Positions 36,751-44,105 of a stretch of 64,000 nucleotides of DNA are shown in pieces (within the stretch, counting starts at the first letter, position 1; each line of letters begins with the position of its first letter). A program made the translations under genes and the position numbers. The stretch is from Roseovarius sp. SCSIO 43702 (GTDB lineage: Bacteria; Pseudomonadota; Alphaproteobacteria; Rhodobacterales; Rhodobacteraceae). A model generated the notes under the pieces. It had not been told where the DNA came from. It was given only the letters and a program-made list of their open reading frames with translations, and did no database searches. Location of the stretch: assembly GCF_019599045.1 (NCBI RefSeq), contig NZ_CP080623.1:84501-148500 (forward strand), given 5' to 3'.

Positions 36751-37512
36751 TCAGTAGATCTTGAAATTCTCGCCCAGATAGACACGCCGCACATTCTCGT
36801 TCGCGACAACGTCATCCGCGGTGCCTGACATCAGGACCTTGCCGTCGTGAAGGATATAGGCCCGGTCCACGATCTCGAGCGTTTCGCGCACGTTGTGATC
36901 TGTGATCAGCACGCCAATGCCGCGCTTCCTGAGATCGGCAACAAGATGCCGGATATCGCCCACGCTGATCGGGTCGACACCGGCGAAGGGTTCGTCGAGC
37001 AGAAGATACTTGGGATCCGCGGCCAGGCAGCGCGCGATCTCGACGCGCCGACGTTCCCCGCCCGACAGGGCAAGCGCCGGCGCGCGCCGCAGATGCTCGA
37101 TCGAGAATTCCGACAGAAGCTCCTCGAGACGCTTGCGCCGCGTATAGCGATCCGAATGGGTGATATCGAGGATCGCCATGATGTTGTCCTCGACCGACAG
37201 GCCGCGAAAGATCGACATCTCCTGCGGCAGATAGCCGATCCCCAGTTTCGCGCGGCGATACATAGGAAGGCGCGTGACATCGCGACCGTCGATCTCGACC
37301 TTGCCGGCCTCGGGTTGGATGAGGCCCGCGATCGCATAGAAGGTCGTGGTCTTGCCCGAACCGTTCGGCCCCAAGAGGGCCGCCACCTCGCCTTGCCTCA
37401 CGTCGAGCGACACGTCGCGGATCACCACCCGCTTGCGATAGCTCTTTCTCAGGTTGGAAATCCTGAGACCCTGCGCCTCGTGCGCAAGCTTGAGGTCGGG
37501 CGCTTGGCTCAT
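36751..37512 (-). CDS. lptB: LPS export ABC transporter ATPase
   Basis: LptB powers extraction of LPS from the inner membrane by LptFG and drives the LptCAD bridge. The 253-residue ATPase has Walker [19 protein letters not shown], signature [16 protein letters not shown] and Walker [14 protein letters not shown] with the following [19 protein letters not shown]. Its ATG overlaps the lptA stop (4 bases), so translation is coupled. LptF, LptG and LptD are not in the window. Confidence 0.97.
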   Translation of the reverse strand: MSQAPDLKLAHEAQGLRISNLRKSYRKRVVIRDVSLDVRQGEVAALLGPNGSGKTTTFYAIAGLIQPEAGKVEIDGRDVTRLPMYRRAKLGIGYLPQEMSIFRGLSVEDNIMAILDITHSDRYTRRKRLEELLSEFSIEHLRRAPALALSGGERRRVEIARCLAADPKYLLLDEPFAGVDPISVGDIRHLVADLRKRGIGVLITDHNVRETLEIVDRAYILHDGKVLMSGTADDVVANENVRRVYLGENFKIY

Positions 37513-38012
37513 TGTGTATCCGATTGCGGCTGAAGCACCGTCTTCACTCGGCCCGTCATGCGCGCGGTGCCCGCCACGGTATCCACGAACATGTTGTCCC
37601 CGGTGATCGCGTTGCGTCCCTGGACCAGAAGAACATCGCCCGACATGGTGATCACGCCGGTCTGCACATTGTAGTCCGCGCTCGCCGCCTCTGCCGCGTC
37701 CTCGCCGCTGACAAGCGTGACGCCCTGCTTGGCCTCCAGGCGGTCAATGCGGCCCGTCTCATCCTCGACGTAATGGACCTTGACCCACGGCGCCGAAAGA
37801 CGCATCGCGCCCTGCGCGATGACCACGCCGCCGGTGAAGATGGCGGTGCCGTCATTCTGATCGACCGCGAGGTTGTCCGCAGTCACCTCGACCGGCAGGT
37901 CGCTTTCCTGCGGCGAGGCGCCGAACGCCACCTGCGCGCCTTGCGCATGAAGGGCGGTCGCGCCAATACCAAGACACACCACCGTCACGATCGTGCGGAT
38001 CAAACCCGTCAT
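37509..38012 (-). CDS. lptA: LPS transport periplasmic protein
   Basis: LptA forms the periplasmic bridge for LPS. The 167-residue product begins with a signal peptide ([20 protein letters not shown], cleavage after ALHA or so) followed by the OstA beta-jellyroll ([60 protein letters not shown]). The start at 38012 overlaps the lptC stop codon; a much longer open frame continues upstream but is only the shadow of lptC. Confidence 0.92.
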   Translation of the reverse strand: MTGLIRTIVTVVCLGIGATALHAQGAQVAFGASPQESDLPVEVTADNLAVDQNDGTAIFTGGVVIAQGAMRLSAPWVKVHYVEDETGRIDRLEAKQGVTLVSGEDAAEAASADYNVQTGVITMSGDVLLVQGRNAITGDNMFVDTVAGTARMTGRVKTVLQPQSDTQ

Positions 38013-38620
38013 TCTTCGTTCTCCCGCGGTTGGTATAGCAGCTTCACACCGTCGGTGAACAGCAAATGCACGCTGCCATCGGACCCCTCCGAAACCAGTT
38101 TCATTCGTCCGGCCTCGAGATCTCCGGCCGGCCCCGTTCCCGTGACTTGCCCGGGTGCTTCCGCGCCCATCGTCTCGAAATCGGCCTCCAGAAGTTCCGT
38201 GCGAAGGTCGTACCCGGTTGTCGTCGTCACACGCACATCCCCACGCAGTTCCGCATCGCGCATATCCCGCCCAGCCGTGCCATGGTCGGCGGTCACGTCG
38301 ATCTCCGTGCCATTCTCGAGGATGAATTTCGCCACCACGCGATCCGCCAGCACGCGTTCGAGGTTCTCGGGATCGGGCCGAACCGTCTCGGCCCGGAACG
38401 TCACCTCCTCGCCCCCGCTCGTCACACCGGAAAAGCTCGGGTTGCTCACGCCCTGATCCTGCGCCCGCTGCTCGAGATCGACATCGGAAAGCGGCAGGTT
38501 CGAGGTGGGATCCACCTTGCGCGACAACAGGAAAAGTGTCGAGAGGAGGCCCAGCGCGACCAGCGGCAGGACCACCTTGAGCCAGCCGATGAGGCGCGTA
38601 TAGAACTCGTCGCTCGCCAC
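38009..38620 (-). CDS. lptC: LPS export protein LptC (GTG start)
   Basis: LptC is anchored by one N-terminal helix and passes LPS to LptA. The 203-residue product has that helix at about 13-35 (WLKVVLPLVALGLLSTLFLL) and the OstA-like domain after it. The start is GTG at 38620: it lies 8 bases downstream of the rnd stop codon and the product begins V/MASDEFYTRLIGWLKVVLP. Earlier in-frame ATGs would run well into rnd. Start assignment is confident by context. Confidence 0.88.
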   Translation of the reverse strand: MASDEFYTRLIGWLKVVLPLVALGLLSTLFLLSRKVDPTSNLPLSDVDLEQRAQDQGVSNPSFSGVTSGGEEVTFRAETVRPDPENLERVLADRVVAKFILENGTEIDVTADHGTAGRDMRDAELRGDVRVTTTTGYDLRTELLEADFETMGAEAPGQVTGTGPAGDLEAGRMKLVSEGSDGSVHLLFTDGVKLLYQPRENEE

Positions 38621-38627
38621 GTCGCAA

Positions 38628-39239
38628 TCAGTGCGCGAAAATGTCTTCGTCCGGCCATCCGGCCAGATCGAGACGTGCACGCATGGGAAGAAAGTCGAAG
38701 CAGGCTTGCGCCATCTCCATGCGCCCTTCGCGAAGCAGGCGTGCATTCAGCTCGTCGCGCAGTCGATGCAGGTAGAGCACGTCCGACGCGGCATATTCGA
38801 GTTGCGCCTCGCTCAGCGTCTCCGCGCCCCAGTCCGAACTCTGCTGCTGTTTCGAGATATCGACGCCCAGAAGTTCCTGGAGAAGATATTTCAGGCCGTG
38901 CCGATCGGTATAGGTGCGGACGAGCTTGCTGGCGATCTTGGTGCAATAGACGGGCGCCGTCAGCGCGCCGAAAGCGTTCAGCAGGGCCGCGATATCGAAC
39001 CGCCCGAAGTGAAAGAGCTTCAGTACGTCGGGATCTTCCAGCATCCGCAGGAGGTTCGGCGCCTCGCTCTGGCCTTTCTCGATCTGGACCAGGTGCGCGT
39101 TCCCGTCCCCACCCGACATCTGGATGACACACAGCCGGTCGCGATGCGGTCGAAGGCCCATCGTCTCGCAATCTATGGCCACGATGGGCCCGAGGTCGAG
39201 ATCATCGGGCAAATCGCCCCGGTACAGCGTGTTTGTCAT
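38628..39239 (-). CDS. rnd: Ribonuclease D (short form)
   Basis: A 3'-5' exonuclease for tRNA maturation. At 203 residues it holds only the DEDD exonuclease domain: D23 and E25 in IVAIDCETMGL, FGRFDIAALL, YAASDVLYLHRL. The HRDC domain found in the 375-residue E. coli enzyme is missing, as is usual in alphaproteobacteria. The start is ATG at 39239 (MTNTLYRGDLPDD). It leads the lptCAB genes in one operon, a well-known order in this group. Confidence 0.93.
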   Translation of the reverse strand: MTNTLYRGDLPDDLDLGPIVAIDCETMGLRPHRDRLCVIQMSGGDGNAHLVQIEKGQSEAPNLLRMLEDPDVLKLFHFGRFDIAALLNAFGALTAPVYCTKIASKLVRTYTDRHGLKYLLQELLGVDISKQQQSSDWGAETLSEAQLEYAASDVLYLHRLRDELNARLLREGRMEMAQACFDFLPMRARLDLAGWPDEDIFAH

Positions 39240-39319
39240 GATGCGGCCCTTCGGATGTTCACGCTCGGGATATATAGGATCGCGGGGAGCGGCCACAAAA
39301 AATTCGCCTGAACCTGCGC

Positions 39320-39742
39320 TCAGGTCTCGGGGTCGACCTTGCCACGCAGGGACTTGACCTCGCCCCGTGCCTTCTTGGCCTTGAGCCTGCGTTTTTTCCA
39401 CCCGAGCGTCGGTCGCGTCGGGATCCGCCTCTTCGGCTTTCGGGCCGCCTTCGCGATGAGCTCGATCAGCCGTTCGCGCGCGATATCGCGGTTGCGTGCC
39501 TGGCTGCGTTCCTCATCGCACTGGATCACGATGGTGCCGGCGTCGGTCCATCTCCGGCCTGCCAGGCGTTTCAGCCGTTTCTTCACGGGATCGGGAAGGT
39601 TCGGCGACCGTTCCGCCTCGAAGCGCAGCTCGACGGCGGAGGCAACCTTGTTGACGTTCTGGCCACCCGGTCCGCTTGACCGCACGAACTGTTCGGTCAG
39701 CTCCCAGTCCTCGATGCTTATCTGGTCGTTTACTCTCAGCAT
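39320..39742 (-). CDS. arfB: Alternative ribosome-rescue factor B (ICT1-like peptidyl-tRNA hydrolase)
   Basis: ArfB releases peptides from ribosomes stalled at the end of a broken mRNA. The 140-residue product has the catalytic GGQ at 26-28 in FVRSSGPGGQNVNKVAS and the long basic C-terminal tail (KKRRLKAKKARGE) that enters the empty mRNA channel. The start at 39742 (MLRVNDQISIEDWELTEQFV) is the normal one. Upstream lie a perfect 9-bp hairpin (39784-39804) and a very short ORF (39879-39935), so its expression may be set by readthrough from further upstream. Confidence 0.95.
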   Translation of the reverse strand: MLRVNDQISIEDWELTEQFVRSSGPGGQNVNKVASAVELRFEAERSPNLPDPVKKRLKRLAGRRWTDAGTIVIQCDEERSQARNRDIARERLIELIAKAARKPKRRIPTRPTLGWKKRRLKAKKARGEVKSLRGKVDPET

Positions 39743-39783
39743 GAGCGAAAAATAGCACCAAATGGCGACCTTCAGGAACGGAA

Positions 39784-39804
39784 CGAGCCCCCGTTGGGGG
39801 CTCG
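39784..39804 (-). terminator. Strong hairpin in the arfB leader
   Basis: CGAGCCCCC-AAC-GGGGGCTCG on the minus strand, 9-bp perfect stem with three-base loop, 42-62 bases upstream of arfB. No T-run follows directly, so it is either a weak terminator/attenuator between the short ORF and arfB or an RNase III/processing site. Confidence 0.45.
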
Positions 39805-39878
39805 CCTCGAGAATCGGAGGTGGCAAGCAGGGCCGGTTCGGCACCCGAAGCCAGGATCAGATCAAGAGGGGCTGCCCC

Positions 39879-39935
39879 CTAGATCGACACCTCGCTCGTA
39901 ACCTTGTCCAGCTGCTCCAGTTTCCCAATAATCAT
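39879..39935 (-). CDS. 18-residue ORF with near-perfect Shine-Dalgarno
   Basis: ATG at 39935 to TAG at 39879-39881, product MIIGKLEQLDKVTSEVSI. AAAGGAGGT (39940-39948), the full anti-16S complement, lies four bases before the ATG, better than any other gene in the window. A 5-bp hairpin with tetraloop (AGGGG/CCCCT, 39867-39880) starts at the stop codon. It lies between the VUT transporter and arfB, same strand. It contains no Trp, His or Cys, so it is not an obvious attenuator for those amino acids. It could be a leader peptide, a small regulatory peptide or a precursor. I do not recognise it. Confidence 0.55.
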   Translation of the reverse strand: MIIGKLEQLDKVTSEVSI

Positions 39936-40004
39936 AGGCACCTCCTTTCTCGTTGTTATCCACATCTAGGAGCCTGCCATAGATTTTGCAGAAGTCAAAA
40001 GTTT

Positions 40005-40631
40005 TTACCCAAGACCATGCGAAACCTTTCTCACGATGATGCGAAATGGAATCAGCGAGATGATGCCCACGCACAGCTTCACGCCCCAATCGGTGACCGC
40101 GAGGGTGATCCAGAGCGGTGCCACCGGGCCACTCAGCAGGAACGGCACCGGCTCCCACGCCCAGTTTATCGCCGCGTCGGCGTCGGGGCCGAAGACGGTG
40201 ATGCTGGCCGCGAAGGCGATCGAGAAGAAAAGGGCCGTGTCCACCGACGACCCCACGACGGTCGAAACGAGCGGAGCGCGCCACCATGCACCCCCCCGTA
40301 GCCGGTCGAAGATAACCACGTCCAGAAGTTGCGCGACGAGAAACGCCGTGGCGGATCCCACAGCGATGCGCAAAGCGACTGCCGGCCCATGCTCGAGCAT
40401 GATCTGCGATCCGACAAGGCTCGAAAGCACGCCGACGACGAACCCGACGAGCACGACACGCCGGGCCGCGGCCACGCCATAGATGCGGTTCATGATATCA
40501 GTGACCAGGAATGCCAGCGGATAGGTGAACGCCCCCCAGGTCAGAAGCCCGTCCAGGATCAGGAACTGAACCAGGATGTTCGACGCCACCACGATGGCGG
40601 CCATGGCAAGAATGCCGGTCATGTATCGCAT
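40005..40631 (-). CDS. Queuosine precursor transporter (VUT/YhhQ family)
   Basis: A 208-residue integral membrane protein with about six helices, beginning MRYMTGILAMAAIVVASNIL, with the family segments LTWGAFTYPLAFLVTDIMNR and VSTVVGSSVDTALFFSIAFA. YhhQ proteins import queuine precursors (preQ0/preQ1) for tRNA modification. The leader (40632-40739) contains three overlapping, mutually exclusive hairpins (40668-40714). The C-terminal end carries basic residues on the cytosolic side. It is downstream of mepA on the same strand. Confidence 0.88.
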   Translation of the reverse strand: MRYMTGILAMAAIVVASNILVQFLILDGLLTWGAFTYPLAFLVTDIMNRIYGVAAARRVVLVGFVVGVLSSLVGSQIMLEHGPAVALRIAVGSATAFLVAQLLDVVIFDRLRGGAWWRAPLVSTVVGSSVDTALFFSIAFAASITVFGPDADAAINWAWEPVPFLLSGPVAPLWITLAVTDWGVKLCVGIISLIPFRIIVRKVSHGLG

Positions 40632-40667
40632 GAGATTTTTCCGTTTTCACAAGGTTGCGGAGACTTG

Positions 40668-40714
40668 GCCCCGAGCCTGCGGGGCAGGCGGGGTCTAGTC
40701 CTCCGCGCCTGCCC
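40668..40714 (-). promoter_or_regulatory. Structured leader of the VUT/YhhQ gene with competing hairpins
   Basis: On the transcript, CGCCTGCCC-type arms can pair in three ways: 40706-40714 with 40682-40690 (9-bp perfect, loop 15), 40684-40689 with 40675-40680 (6 bp, loop 3), and 40680-40685 with 40668-40673 (6 bp, loop 6). The segment 40680-40690 is shared, so the pairings exclude each other. The first could also serve as the mepA terminator. Confidence 0.4.
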
Positions 40715-40739
40715 GGTCAATATCTCACGCGCATCGCGC

Positions 40740-41651
40740 TTACGGGGACTGCAACACGCTTACGCACTGGTTGGGCAGGTTCGCCATGGTCAACTCGACC
40801 CGAGGCTTCGGCTTCGGAGCGTCGGGATCCGGCGGCGGCGGGTTGAGGATGTTGTTGACCCAGCGCTGCGCGTCTGCGCATCCGTCACCACGCGGCGGCG
40901 GCGATTGGTCCACGCATCCCCGCGCGCCCCGCGGACATTTCAGCCGGACGTGGAAATGGTAGTGATGCCCATACCATGGCCGGATCTTGTTGAGCCAGGA
41001 CCGATCGCCGGTTTCGTCCTTGCACATCCGGACCTTGGCCCCCGGGAACACGAAGATGCGCGCCGTTCGCGGATCCTGCGCAGCGGCCTTGATGATCTCG
41101 TGATGCGCGCGGGTCCAGTCCCCGTTGGTAAACGCGCCCTTGGACCGGCGCATCGAGATCGACGACAGGTTCTCGCGCTCGGTGCGGCTCAGGTTCAGGC
41201 GGTTCGCCGGTCTCATCCAGATGTCGATATCGAGACCGACCTGGTGGCTGCGATGCCCGGTCAGCATCGGTCCGCCCCTCGGCTGGCTGATATCCCCGAT
41301 GTAAAGCCCGTTCCAACCCGGTTGTTGCGCCGCCTTGGCCGAAAGCCTCTGGATGAAATCGATCGTCTCGGGATGACCCCAGTTGCGGTTGCGGCTCAGA
41401 CGCATGGCCTGCCATGTCGGTCCCGTCTCCGGAAGCTGCACACCACCGGCAAGGCATCCTTTCGAATATCCGCCATAGGGTGCCGGCGCTTGCCGTGACC
41501 CGGTCGCTCTCGCGCCGAAAAGTTGCTTGGCCGGCACCTTCTGCATCGCGCCGGGAATGTCGATGCTCTTGACGCTCGCCTCGGACTGCGCTTCGGACTC
41601 GCCGCATGCCGCCAGCGCGAGGACCGCGCAAATTGCCAGAATCCGTTTCAT
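40740..41651 (-). CDS. mepA: Penicillin-insensitive murein endopeptidase (predicted lipoprotein)
   Basis: MepA is a zinc metallopeptidase (LAS family) that cuts D-Ala-meso-DAP crosslinks. The 303-residue product has the zinc ligands in HRSHQVGLDIDIW and HHYHFHVRLKCP. The N-terminus MKRILAICAVLALAACGESE ends in a lipobox (LAAC, Cys16), so it should be lipidated rather than freely periplasmic. The C-terminal tail (PPPPDPDAPKPKPR) is proline-rich. Its start overlaps the MFS stop by 4 bases (ATGA), so the pair is cotranscribed. Confidence 0.93.
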   Translation of the reverse strand: MKRILAICAVLALAACGESEAQSEASVKSIDIPGAMQKVPAKQLFGARATGSRQAPAPYGGYSKGCLAGGVQLPETGPTWQAMRLSRNRNWGHPETIDFIQRLSAKAAQQPGWNGLYIGDISQPRGGPMLTGHRSHQVGLDIDIWMRPANRLNLSRTERENLSSISMRRSKGAFTNGDWTRAHHEIIKAAAQDPRTARIFVFPGAKVRMCKDETGDRSWLNKIRPWYGHHYHFHVRLKCPRGARGCVDQSPPPRGDGCADAQRWVNNILNPPPPDPDAPKPKPRVELTMANLPNQCVSVLQSP

Positions 41652-43015
41652 GTAGGTTGATCTCCCTCTGCCCTGACCCAGCGTAGCAGGAGAAGTCCGA
41701 TCAGGAAAAGCCCGATGACCGGCGTGATCCCTATACGCGCATTCCCACTCATCTCCGTCGCGGCCCAGACGAGCGCCGGGGCGAGAAACGCGGTGGCGCG
41801 ACCTGACAGGCCGTAAAGGCCGAAGCTCTCGGTCGGGGCGTCCGGATCGGTATGACGGACCATGAGCGACCGGCTCGCCGCCTGGAGGGTCCCGCCAAGG
41901 CCCCCGATCAGTGCGCCGCATATCAGGAACGTGACATCCGGCAGGCCCGACCCATCCTCGAGCGGCATCCAGAGAAGCTGGCTCCGATCCATCGAGACGA
42001 TGATCACGCAGACGATCGTCAGGCCGAGAATGGCGCCGATGATGACGGGCTTCGGACCGAAGCGACCGTCGAACCGCCCCCCGATCCAACTGAACGCCGC
42101 CGCCGACAGGGCACCCACGATACCGAATACCCCCACCCGGACGATATCCCAGTTGAGAACCAGAAGCGCGTAGGTGCCCCCGAACCCGTACAGCCCGTTC
42201 AGCGCGTCGCGGTAGAGCATCGAGGACCCGAGATAGGTCAGCAGGCTGCGCCGCGCACCGAGATTCATGATCGAGCGTTTCAGAAGCCGCAGCGCGTCGC
42301 CGAACCCTCGCCCACGGCGGCCGGGGCCAAGATCGGGAACCCAAAGAAAGTAGGGGATCATGAATACCGCGAACCAGAGCGCGGTGAATGGTCCCACGAA
42401 TCTCGCACCCTCGCGCTGCGCGGGATCGAGACCGAAGGCCGGATCGAGCCCCACCAATGTCTTGCCGGTGGGCTGTTCGAGGAAGAAGACCAGCATGATG
42501 AGAAGCGACAGAAGCCCTCCCGCGTAACCGAACGCGAAGCCCGACCCCGAGATCTTGCCCACATCCTCCCGCGTGCCCAGAGAGGGAAGCTGCGAGTTGA
42601 TGAAGATGAGCGCGTATTCCGCACCGATGAACCCCACTCCGAAGGTGACGAGCGCCCATGTGAGGTTGGAGCCGTCCGGGTTGGTCCACCAGATTCCCGA
42701 CGCGCCGATCACGTAGAGCGCCGAGAAAAACACGATCCAGGGCAGCCGTTTGCCGACGGTGTCCGCCATCGCGCCCAGCAGGGGCGCGCCGAATCCGATG
42801 ATGAGCCCCGTGATCGTGAGGCATCCCGACCAGAGGCTCTGGGCCTTCGCGTCCGCCAGTGTCTCGTTCAGCCCCATTCCGGCATAATGGGCCGTGGCGA
42901 TACTCGCGAAGAAGGGTCCGAAAACGAAGGTGACGAGGAGCGTATGATAGGGCTGGCTCGCCCAGTCGAAGAAATACCAACCCCAGATGCGTTTCCTGCT
43001 CGCTGCTTCGTCCAT
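41648..43015 (-). CDS. MFS transporter, UMF1/Atg22-like
   Basis: A 455-residue major facilitator with 12 predicted helices. The N-terminus RIWGWYFFDWASQPYHTLLV and ATAHYAGMGLNETLADAKAQ, together with the ALLNWDIVRVGVFGIVGALS segment, match the Atg22-like UMF1 group found in many proteobacteria, whose substrates are mostly unknown. It is the first gene of a two-gene unit with mepA, suggesting a cell-wall recycling link, but that is only context. The gene stands 61 bases from the thioesterase gene upstream on the same strand. Confidence 0.87.
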   Translation of the reverse strand: MDEAASRKRIWGWYFFDWASQPYHTLLVTFVFGPFFASIATAHYAGMGLNETLADAKAQSLWSGCLTITGLIIGFGAPLLGAMADTVGKRLPWIVFFSALYVIGASGIWWTNPDGSNLTWALVTFGVGFIGAEYALIFINSQLPSLGTREDVGKISGSGFAFGYAGGLLSLLIMLVFFLEQPTGKTLVGLDPAFGLDPAQREGARFVGPFTALWFAVFMIPYFLWVPDLGPGRRGRGFGDALRLLKRSIMNLGARRSLLTYLGSSMLYRDALNGLYGFGGTYALLVLNWDIVRVGVFGIVGALSAAAFSWIGGRFDGRFGPKPVIIGAILGLTIVCVIIVSMDRSQLLWMPLEDGSGLPDVTFLICGALIGGLGGTLQAASRSLMVRHTDPDAPTESFGLYGLSGRATAFLAPALVWAATEMSGNARIGITPVIGLFLIGLLLLRWVRAEGDQPT

Positions 43016-43075
43016 GCCCGTCCCCGCTTGCCTTGTGCGATATGACAGGTGGTCACGTGAAGGAGCAAGGCATTG

Positions 43076-43624
43076 TTAGTCGGCGTCCTGCATGGGTGGC
43101 CAGGGCCGCGCATCCTCCGCCGCGATCCATCGCGCGATCCATTCGGGCATCTCCGGGCTCTCGTCCCCGCGGCCCAGCGCGGCCATCACCTCGCCGGGCG
43201 GCACGATCCCGTTCTTCCCGGTCACGGCCATCCGCAAAAGCGCGTGGCTCGAACATTCGCCGTTCCGCTTCCACATGGACTGCTCGACATAGACGAACCG
43301 CTCGTCCCAACAGGTCGCGCGGCTTCGCATTTCGATGCGGTCGAACATCCGCACCCGCCGCCGGTATCTCACGACCGATCCGGCCACCGTGAGGCCCCAC
43401 CCCTTCTCGCGCAGCACGTCGATCAGGCCGACACGCTGGGCAAGCGGGATCCGTCCCAGGTCGAAAATTGTCAGGGTTCGCCCGTTGTTCAGCTCCCACC
43501 AGAGATCGATATCCCAAGGCAGGCAATAATGCGTTGAGACATGCGTCCCGGTCAGCGGAAGACGCGCGTCCCTGCGATGCTTGACGACCTGCCAGACCAG
43601 GCGAATGAAAGGGTACATGGGCAC
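43076..43624 (-). CDS. Thioesterase (hot-dog, 4HBT-like)
   Basis: A 182-residue hot-dog-fold protein related to acyl-CoA thioesterases of the THEM6 / YbgC-like group. Signature segments are HYCLPWDIDLWWELNNGRTL, TIFDLGRIPLAQRVGL and SVVRYRRRVRMFDRIEMRSR. The start is the ATG at 43624 (MPMYPFIRLVWQ). The specific acyl substrate cannot be deduced. It is upstream of and parallel to the MFS gene, and divergent from yggT. Confidence 0.82.
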   Translation of the reverse strand: MPMYPFIRLVWQVVKHRRDARLPLTGTHVSTHYCLPWDIDLWWELNNGRTLTIFDLGRIPLAQRVGLIDVLREKGWGLTVAGSVVRYRRRVRMFDRIEMRSRATCWDERFVYVEQSMWKRNGECSSHALLRMAVTGKNGIVPPGEVMAALGRGDESPEMPEWIARWIAAEDARPWPPMQDAD

Positions 43625-43743
43625 TCTCCTTCGCTGGAGCCTCTACCGCACCTGACGCCGGCGTCAACCGGGACCGCGCGTCAGGCTTGCGCTTTGCCGA
43701 CCCGCGCCTTACCTCTGGCCCAGTCGAAACTTGGGAAAGAACG

Positions 43744-44031
43744 ATGCTGGCGATTTACGGACCTCTGCAACTGATCCTGTCGGTCGTCTACTGGGTGATC
43801 CTCATCCATGTCATCATGAGCTGGCTCATCAGCTTCCAGGTCCTGAACCTCAACCAGCAATTCGTCGCCCAGATCTGGTACGGTCTCAATCGCCTGCTCG
43901 AGCCCATTTACGGCCCCATCCGACGCATCCTGCCCGACACGCGCCCGCTGGATCTCGCGCCGTTGGTCGCCTTTCTCATCGTGATTTCACTCCAGATGTA
44001 CATCCTTCCGGTGATCTTCGGTTTCGCCTGA
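43744..44031 (+). CDS. yggT: YggT family membrane protein
   Basis: A 95-residue protein with two main hydrophobic segments and the family signature RLLEPIYGPIRRILPDTRPLD. GGGAAAGA precedes the ATG at 43744. YggT proteins are linked to cell-envelope integrity, osmotic stress and, in some bacteria, cell-division placement; the exact role is unclear. An in-frame ATG at 43687 is 19 codons upstream but is not supported by the family alignment. Confidence 0.9.
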   Translation: MLAIYGPLQLILSVVYWVILIHVIMSWLISFQVLNLNQQFVAQIWYGLNRLLEPIYGPIRRILPDTRPLDLAPLVAFLIVISLQMYILPVIFGFA

Positions 44032-44105
44032 GGCTTGTTTACCGAATCTTGATGTGAAACAGTCCTGATCAGAGCAGGAGCAAAGAAAATCTGACAGGAT
44101 CCCCA

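Noticed and set aside
37509..38627. LptA starting far upstream (372 codons)
   Set aside because: The upstream part is a shadow of lptC; the ATG at 38012 gives a signal peptide and overlaps the lptC stop.
40740..42980. A 746-codon frame spanning mepA and most of the MFS gene
   Set aside because: Only its last 303 codons encode MepA with signal peptide and zinc motifs. The remainder is an out-of-frame shadow of the MFS gene.
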